Source: Areca catechu
Lineage: Eukaryota; Streptophyta; Magnoliopsida; Arecales; Arecaceae
Direction of reading: 5' to 3'
Length of the DNA stretch: 64,000 nucleotides
NCBI GenBank assembly: GCA_021397845.1
Contig: CM038046.1
Location: 65,118,021-65,182,020, forward strand
Shown here piece after piece: positions 57,930-64,000 of this stretch. The translations under genes were made by a program, and so were the position numbers. Positions within the stretch are counted from its first letter, which is position 1, and each line of letters opens with the position of its first letter. Under the pieces are notes generated by a model. The model did no database searches. It was not told the origin of the DNA and saw nothing but the letters and a program-made list of their open reading frames with translations.

Positions 57930-59045
57930 ATGGTCCTGGACATGCACTCCAATGACCCTACAACTGGAGATTACCTGGACTCAAGAGACTCAACTACAAA
58001 TTCTGGTGAGCCCATGGAGAGGACTATTTCTGTACCCTTGACCAAGGACCCCATCAAGGTCGTGCAAATCGGAAGCATGCTAGATGAAAAAACCAAGGTC
58101 GAGCTGATCTGCTTCCTCAAAGACAATGTTGATGTCTTCGCTTGGTCAACTTCGGACATGCCAGGAAATCCCGTCGAAGTGATCACTCATCGGCTGGAAG
58201 TTGTTCCTGGATACAAGCCAGTCCGACAAAAGAAGAGGAGCTTTCCCCCAGAAAGGCAAAAAGTAATAAATGAAGAGGTGAGCAAGCTTCTCAAGGCAGG
58301 GTTCATCCGGGAAGCCTACTACCCCGATTGGTTGGCCAACGTGGTAATGGTGAAAAAAGCTAGTGGCAAGTGGAGAATCTGCATCGACTACACAGACCTC
58401 GATAAAGCTTGCCTAAAAGACAGTTTCCCTCTCCCAAAGATTGACCAACTGGTCGACGCCACTGCCGGCTACCAACTGCTAAGTTTCATGGATGCTTTCT
58501 CCGGTTATAATCAGATTCGAATGGACCCCTGAGACGAAGAGAAGACAGCCTTTGTCACCGACAAAGGCTTATACTGTTACAAAATGATGCCATTCGGGCT
58601 CAAGAACGCTGGGGCAACATTCCAAAGGCTAATCAACAAGGTGTTCAAAGAGCAGCTGGGAAGAAATCTGGAAGTCTATGTTGACGATATGATCGTCAAG
58701 AGCCTCTTTAAGGAAAGTCACATCCGAGACATAGAAGAATCATTCAGCGCCTTGCGACGCCATCGAATAAAGCTAAACCCCACGAAGTATGCCTTCGGGG
58801 TTACTTCGGGCAAATTCCTGGGTTTCCTTGTGACCAGACGAGGGATTGAAGCAAACCCTGAAAAGATTCAAGCCCTCAAGGACATGAGACACCCATCCTG
58901 TAAGAAGGAGGTACAGCAATTAACTGGAAAGATCGTCTCCTTGAGCAGATTCATTTCTCGCTCAGCCGAGAAGTCTCCCCTTTTTCAAAGTAATTCAACA
59001 GTCTCGAGGTTTCGAATGGACCGAAGATTGCCGTACTGCATTTGA
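57930..59045 (+). pseudogene. Tat B reverse transcriptase
   Basis: Two open pieces in one frame, 57930-58532 and 58584-59045, separated by a TGA at 58530-58532 (likely CGA). Motifs: GKWRICIDYTDLDKACLKDS, LSFMDAFSGYNQIRMD (first Asp), MMPFGLKNAGATFQRLIN, VYVDDMIVKSL (Asp pair), GKFLGFLVTRRGIEANPEK. A single-base shift near 58990 moves to the RNase H frame. Catalytic residues are intact. Confidence 0.9.
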
Positions 59046-59049
59046 AGAA

Positions 59050-59955
59050 TTGAAGAAGTACTTGGAAACCCCACCTCTACTTTCCAAACCTCAAGAGGAG
59101 GAGGTGCACTACTTATATCTCTCCGCTTCAGACAAAGCCGTCAGTTCGGTCCTTGTCCGGAGGGAAGAGAACGGCTTTCACAAGCCGATTTATTATATCA
59201 ACAAAGTTCTGCATGATGCAGAAACAAGATACTCAAAAATGCAGAAGCTGATCCACTCTCTGATAATTGCGGCAAAGCGACTACAGCCTTACTTCCATGC
59301 CCACGCCATCGTGGTGCTGACAGATCAGTCTCTCAAAGCCGTTCTCCGATATCCTGATATCTCGGGAAGGATAGCCAAGTGGGTTGTGAAACTAAGCGAG
59401 TTTGACATTAGTTTTCAGCCCCGATCGGCTATGAAGGCCCAAGTGCTTTCGGATTTTCTGGCTGAATGCACCTGGAAGACCGAAGATGAAGCATCTCCAT
59501 CTGAAGGAGATCCGAAGAGTACGGAGTCCGTCTGGGTGCTCCATGTGGACGGAGCTTCCAATTCTGCTGGATGTGGAGCCGGTCTCATACTAGCTGAACC
59601 CGATGGCCGCACGGTAGAGTACGCGCTCTGGTTCTCCTTCAGAGCTTCAAATAATCAGGCCGAATACGAAGCCCTCATTGCAGGACTTCGGATCGCCAAA
59701 AGTTTGGAGGTTCAAAGGCTCCGAGCTTTTTCGGATTCCCAGTTGATTGTAAATCAAGTTAAAGGGGAATACGAAGCTAGAGATCCCATCATGGTACAAT
59801 ACCTAGAAAAGGTACGGATCTTATCTTCGCAACTGGAACACTTTGAAGTCATGTTCCCCGATCAGAGAATTCCCGAGTATATGCATTATATCGACTTGCC
59901 ACTACAATCCCATAATCCCTCGGTCGCACCTTCATTGAACATCTTGAGGCCCTAA
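59050..59955 (+). pseudogene. Tat B RNase H and second plant-type RNase H
   Basis: 301 open codons. First, degenerate RNase H at about 20-150 (YLYLSASDKAVSSVLVRREE, YYINKVLHDAETRYSKMQKL, RSAMKAQVLSDFLAECTW). Then an additional RNase H at about 165-265 with the residues expected for catalysis: VLHVDGASNSAGCGAGLIL, AEYEALIAGL, AFSDSQLIVNQVKGE. In Tat elements the second copy is thought to have taken over RNase H activity. A frameshift after about 280 ends the frame. Confidence 0.9.
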
Positions 59956-59978
59956 GTATAGCTGAAGAAGCTAGGGAA

Positions 59979-61238
59979 GTGCATCAGATAGAAACTAAAC
60001 CAAGCTGGATGGATCCCATCGTCAAGTTTTTGAACGAGGGTGTGCTACCGGAAGACAAAGCCGAGGCCAAAAAGACCCGCTGGATGGCATCTCAATATGT
60101 CATCTTGCACGGGATCCTCTACAAAAGGTCGTTCTCTCAGCCTCTGTTGAAATGCCTGGGGCCATCAGATGCTGTCTACGCCTTGAGGGAGGTCCATGAG
60201 GGGATATGTGGTGATCACTTGGGGGGCAGGTCCTTAGCTTATAAAATTATACGCCAAGGATATTATTGGCCCTCCATTCAGAAGGACTCGGCCGACTTCG
60301 TGCGGAGATGTGATTAGTGCCAAATATATGCTAACATTCAAAGGCAACCAGCGAGTCACCTGACCCAGCTGACAGTTCCCTGGCCTTTTGTCTAATGGGG
60401 AATGGACATTCTTGGCCCTTTTCCACCCGCACCGGGACAGAGAAAATTCCTCCTCGTAGCGATCAACTACACAAAGTGGATTGAGACCGAACCACTGGTC
60501 CAAATCACAGAGGGCAAGGTTGAGAATTTTGTCAAAAATTCTATCATATTTCAGTTCGGGATCCCATATACAATAATTACAGATAATAGGAGGCAGTTCG
60601 ACAATTCGAAGTTCAGAGACTTCTGCGCTCGGTATCACATACAACACAGTCTAACTTCCGTTGTCCATCCGCAGTCCAATGGAGAAGTCGAAGTAACTAA
60701 TTGGACCATTCTTCATGGTTTGAAGATGAGGTTGAATGTTGCCAAAGGATTGTGGACCGAAGAGCTGACGTCCGTTCTCTGGGCATATAGAACTATCCCA
60801 AGAACGGCCACCGGCGAGTCTCCGTTCAACCTAGCATACGGTACCGAAGCCGTTCTCCCTATCGAAGTCTCCCTCCGGTCTCTAAGAATCGACATATATG
60901 AAGAGCCCGAAAACTCCGATCGCAGGAGGGTTGATTTGGATCTGTTACCAAGCGCCAGTCTCCAAGCTCAACTGAAAATGGCGACGTACCAGCAAAAGGT
61001 CGCCAAGTACTACAATTCCAGAGTAAAGGAGCAAGTTTTCCAAATCGGGGATATGGTGTTGCGAAGAACAGAAATTTCCAGGCCAATAGATCAGGGTAAA
61101 CTTTTCCCTAACTGGGAAGGTCCATACCTGGTTGAGGAAGTCATACATCCAGGAACATATCGGTTCAAGACCTTAGAAGGGAAAATTCTGTCTCGATCAT
61201 GGAATGTACAAAACCTTCGTAAATACTATCAGTAAATT
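59979..61238 (+). pseudogene. Tat B integrase
   Basis: 59979-60317: zinc-binding part (REVHEGICGDHLGGRSLAYK, GYYWPSIQKDSADF, RRCD then TAG at 60315-60317). 60402-61235: core and C-terminus, with MDILGPFPPAPGQ (Asp), IITDNRRQFDN (Asp), HPQSNGEVEVTN (Glu), ATGESPFNLAYGTEAVLP, and the end NLRKYYQ with stop 61236-61238. A TAA before MDILG sits in place of a Gln (FVQWGMD type). Both stops fit Gln codons with C-to-T. A residue is missing in the INYTKW block compared with Tat A (IDYFTKW). Confidence 0.9.
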
Positions 61239-61423
61239 GATCTCCAAGTTTCTTGTGCAAACTTGCCCAACTCTAGACGGCCTATTACGTCAATAAAACG
61301 ACAATTGCTTGAATGGCACGATCTGAGGAATCTGCCAACGGTGCAAAGGAGAGTCTGATCTACTCACCTTATCGGCATGTCCGACGAACGCAACGGATGG
61401 CCCCATCGGACCACCAAAAAGAT

Positions 61424-61710
61424 CAAAGACACAGGGATGGTTCAAGTAACCTACCTTATGGAAAATCCGAAGATGTGCCGGGACGGGCCTAACCAGCCTA
61501 TCTTATACTAAAGAAGGCACAGGGATGGTTCAAGTAACCTACCCTACGGAAAATCAGAAGACGTGCCGGGACGGGCCTAACCAGCCTACCTTATACTAAA
61601 AAAGGCGCAGGGATGGTTTTCGTAACCAACCCTATGAAAAATTCGAAGACGTGCCGGGGCGGGCCTGAACAGCCTACCTTGATCACGACAGAAATGCACT
61701 GGGACGGCAC
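61424..61710 (+). repeat. 88-bp tandem repeat, three units plus a partial one, in the Tat B 3' region
   Basis: CAGGGATGGTT recurs at 61432, 61520 and 61608, each followed by GTGCCGGGACGGGCCTAACC-type sequence. A diverged fourth unit follows to about 61710. It is unrelated in sequence to the 43-bp array at the same place in Tat A. Bases 61239-61423 and 61711-61987 hold no gene. Confidence 0.9.
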
Positions 61711-61987
61711 AGACGCCCTACCCAACGGTAAACCCGAAAACGTGCTTGAATGGACCTATGTTGTCCTTCCTGTCAGCAGCGAAACATTCATGAGACAGTC
61801 TAGCCGATCTCATCTCTCTTTCACGGATCACAAGTGGTCTGAGAAGTCTACGCTCTTGGCGTACCATAATTCAACAAATCACAGTGGAGACGCGGGAAAA
61901 GGTAGGAAAAGTTAAGATATTTTATTTCTTTTCTAAATTTTTTATGAAAAAAAAAGAAGGAATATTATAGGAATTTGGAAAGCGTAT

Positions 61988-62488
61988 TCAAAAACCGCCC
62001 GCCGGCCCTTTCCCATGCTGGCAGGGGGAGTCTTGGAAGGAGGATGAAGGGGCCCCAGGGTTCCTCTCCGGATCAGAATCCGACTTCTCAAAGTCAGAGT
62101 CAAATTCATGTCCAGGGAAGGGAACTGAGGGCTTGATGTTGTCAAGGCCCTTAAAGTCATAAAACTCGAAGGCCTTACCCCTACATTTCCGGAACCCCTG
62201 ATGGTAGGCATCCTGAGCCGCCCCGGCGACCTCCTTGTAGGCGGGGGACGCCTTGAAGTCCACAATGGCGTCCGCCATCTTCTTGGCCTCCGTCGCCTCC
62301 ACGTTAGCCGCCTCCACCTGGGCCCTGGCCTCCTCCAGTTGGGCCTCCAGGACCCGAATCCTCTCTAGGCGATCGACGACCGGGCCTTCATCGTCGCCCA
62401 GCCTGAAGGACATTGGGCTGCCCCCTACTCCGCTGCCGATGGCCCTCTTCTTTGCCACCCTCCGAAGTTCCGGAATACTGAACTTCAT
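61988..62488 (-). CDS. Tat B second antisense ORF, 166 codons
   Basis: Open reading frame on the strand opposite pol, from ATG 62488 (MKFSIPELRRVAKKRAIG). A helical, alanine-rich coiled coil (VDRLERIRVLEAQLEEARAQ, VEAANVEATEAKKMADAIVD) is followed by a module YKEVAGAAQDAYHQGF...KAFEFYDFKGLDNI and an acidic tail. The same module ends the other antisense ORF of Tat B (63353-63997) and the one in Tat A (33241-33906). No signal peptide or membrane segment. A TATA-like box lies about 83 bases upstream. Function unknown; such extra ORFs are reported in Tat-lineage elements. Confidence 0.6.
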   Translation of the reverse strand: MKFSIPELRRVAKKRAIGSGVGGSPMSFRLGDDEGPVVDRLERIRVLEAQLEEARAQVEAANVEATEAKKMADAIVDFKASPAYKEVAGAAQDAYHQGFRKCRGKAFEFYDFKGLDNIKPSVPFPGHEFDSDFEKSDSDPERNPGAPSSSFQDSPCQHGKGPAGGF

Positions 62489-62568
62489 TATAGCGGATTC
62501 GTTAAGGGAGGAAAGGTTTCAAAGGAAAAGTCTGTGCTGCGATGGCTTTCGACAGGGAAGACAGGGTT

Positions 62569-62579
62569 CTATTTATAAG
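62569..62579 (-). promoter_or_regulatory. TATA-like box for the second Tat B antisense ORF
   Basis: The minus strand reads CTTATAAATAG, about 83 bases upstream of ATG 62488. This spacing fits a short 5' UTR. Confidence 0.5.
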
Positions 62580-63181
62580 AACCTAGCACCCATGAATGGC
62601 TAGAGGGAAACGTGCTCCACGCCTTTTCCTAGACGTACCGAAAAATGCCATGTGTTGAAGCGACATTTCGAAATCCCAGGTGGCCACTCGGAAGCGGCGT
62701 GATCACCAATAACCACTCTCAGGAATGATGATCGACGACGCTTCGAATTCAAAATAATCTTCATCGTACGGCGACAACATTAATGGTTCCCTTTCGGAAA
62801 AGGAGGATATGGCGGCACCTGGGATGCAGGGGAATGCGACTGTTCGAATATCGACGCGCTCAACGCGAGAAGCAAGAATCGTGATCAATGTCCCTTAATC
62901 AACGGTCAACAAGAAGGTGACACCTGTCCATCATGTCCATTCCGGAATGGCCAGATTACTTATGATGAAGAAAGACTGGCATCAGCCTAGCACGATCACG
63001 GTCAGTCATCGGCAACGATAATACGACTCTGCTTCGGAATTCGTCTTTGACACCAGTCAAGAGTCGGATGATCTTCGGCTTCGGCTCTTCGATCAAAAGG
63101 GAGAAGAAGCGATAAATGTCAAACCATCACCAAGGCTAGCAACCTTGCCTAAACTGCGTTCAAGAATATGACACAACGCGC

Positions 63182-63290
63182 GCAGAAAGCTACTTGGAAG
63201 CTCAGAAAGCTACTTGGAAGCTCAGAAAGCTACTTAGAAACCCCGAAAACTACTTGAAAGTTCAAGAAGCCATTTGGAAATTCATAAAAT
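63182..63290. repeat. 20-bp tandem repeat between the Tat B antisense ORFs
   Basis: AGAAAGCTACTTGGAAGCTC starts at 63184, 63204 and 63224, then two or three decayed copies follow. The surrounding 62580-63352 has no gene that I recognise. Confidence 0.9.
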
Positions 63291-63352
63291 TTGTTAATTA
63301 CACCTTGGAAGAAAGTAAAGAAGAGATACAAGGCCAAGAGCTACTCTAATTC

Positions 63353-63997
63353 CTAAACATCAGGAGGAGGGGACCCAACATGGCAGGATTGAGGCAGCCT
63401 GTCAATCTGCGCAGTAAGGGCTTCATCGACTTGGTCTGGGATCGGAGAGCCTTCAACTTGGACTTCCTCTCCAGACTGAACCTCCTCCGAGGTCGAGATT
63501 AGAGTTGGAACCACCTCCAGGCCTTCTACTGAGGCAGGGGCCTCCTCTCCCAAGCGTGGCAACTCTTCGGCCCTGTCGGCCCCTTCGGCTTGCGCCGAAA
63601 CTGCACCAATGTCTTCGACCACGATCGGGATCTCTTCCCTCGGGCTCGATACCTCTCCAGCCTCTTCTACGGCCTCGACCTCTTCTTCTTCTTCGACTAT
63701 GCTGAAAGCGGGGATGCCAGAAAAATCAAGATGTGGAAAAGCCCCTTTGACCTTGGCGAGTCCGTCATTGAAGCCATGTTGATAACCGTATAAGGTTGCC
63801 TCACTCATCTCCTCCTGGAATTGTGAGGACCTCCTGAAATCCGCCACAGCATCATGCGCCAGTTTCCTCAGGATCACGGACTCTTTCTTGGCCTCCTCGG
63901 ACTCCAGGACTGCCTCTTCAGCCCTCCTGGCAGCCTCCTCAGCTGCCTTGGTCCGACTCTCCAATCTCTCCTGATTCGCCTTGGCAGATTGTTCCAA
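63353..63997 (-). CDS. Tat B first antisense ORF, C-terminal part (continues past the window)
   Basis: 214 open codons on the minus strand, entering from the right edge with the stop at 63353-63355. Coiled coil rich in Ala/Glu/Arg (ESRTKAAEEAARRAEEAVLE), then the module VADFRRSSQFQEEMSEATLY...GFNDGLAKVKGAFPHLDFSGIP, then a long acidic tail (VEEEEEVEAVEEAGEVS) ending SPPPDV. The module recurs in the second antisense ORF and in Tat A. The real N-terminus lies beyond the window; by analogy with Tat A it may carry the gypsy-type transposon domain. Function unknown. Confidence 0.65.
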   Translation of the reverse strand: MEQSAKANQERLESRTKAAEEAARRAEEAVLESEEAKKESVILRKLAHDAVADFRRSSQFQEEMSEATLYGYQHGFNDGLAKVKGAFPHLDFSGIPAFSIVEEEEEVEAVEEAGEVSSPREEIPIVVEDIGAVSAQAEGADRAEELPRLGEEAPASVEGLEVVPTLISTSEEVQSGEEVQVEGSPIPDQVDEALTAQIDRLPQSCHVGSPPPDV

Positions 63998-64000
63998 GGA

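Larger units (their letters stand above)
54968..64000 (+). mobile_element. Ty3/gypsy Tat-lineage retrotransposon B (3' end outside window)
   Basis: 5' LTR 54968-55797, primer site, gag, protease, RT, RNase H, second RNase H, integrase, an 88-bp tandem array, and at least two antisense ORFs; the 3' LTR is not reached. Better preserved than Tat A and homologous through pol, with an unrelated 3' tandem repeat and a different LTR, so a different family. Its broken codons are mostly single C-to-T changes. It appears to lie within an intron of the host gene, in sense orientation. Confidence 0.9.

Overview
This is a nuclear plant window made almost entirely of nested, mostly dead transposable elements, with one fragment of a host gene. 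The elements are Ty3/gypsy chromovirus, Ty3/gypsy Tat lineage, Ty1/copia of the Sirevirus (SIRE) type, a second Ty1/copia group, and a Mutator-like (MULE) DNA transposon. GT/AG introns and plant-specific Tat and Sirevirus features fit an angiosperm. The GC-rich first exon of the host gene leans towards a monocot. I cannot name the species.

Layout. 1-3.6 kb: 3' part of a chromovirus (RNase H, integrase, chromodomain, 3' LTR). 3.7-4.4 kb: a degraded Tat-like LTR. 4.4-4.97 kb: unassigned DNA, probably the original 5' flank of the host gene. 4982-53313: a non-autonomous MULE with about 0.75-0.8 kb terminal inverted repeats (TIRs) and a perfect 9-bp target duplication (AACCAAATG). Its left TIR was hit by Tat element A (5118-48586, duplication GGTTG). 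Its right TIR was hit by an LTR element now left as a solo LTR (51006-53236, duplication CCTAC). Tat A was then hit by four more elements: SIRE-1 on the minus strand (9852-20911, duplication CAGAC), copia-2 on the minus strand (23252-33240, duplication ACATC), SIRE-2 on the plus strand (33907-44419, duplication CCAAC/TCAAC), and a minus-strand solo LTR of the SIRE-2 family (46301-47836, duplication GCGGG). The inserts leave about 10.3 kb of Tat A proper.

53323-54967 holds the first two exons of a host gene that looks like a RINT1/MAG2-type tethering factor. From 54968 to the window end lies Tat element B, apparently inside that gene's next intron and running off the right edge.

The retroelements follow their usual plan: LTR, primer site, gag, protease, then polymerase domains in the order typical of gypsy (RT-RNase H-integrase) or copia (integrase-RT-RNase H). 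Three additions stand out. Both Tat elements carry antisense ORFs after pol, each with a TATA-like box of its own. Both SIRE elements carry a third ORF after pol. The copia-2 leader holds four hairpins with one conserved 19-nt loop on four unrelated stems, plus a probable fifth that has lost most of its loop. Most stop codons that can be compared between copies are C-to-T or G-to-A changes, as expected for old methylated transposons. LTR divergence judged by eye (large for Tat A, small for copia-2) agrees with the nesting order.
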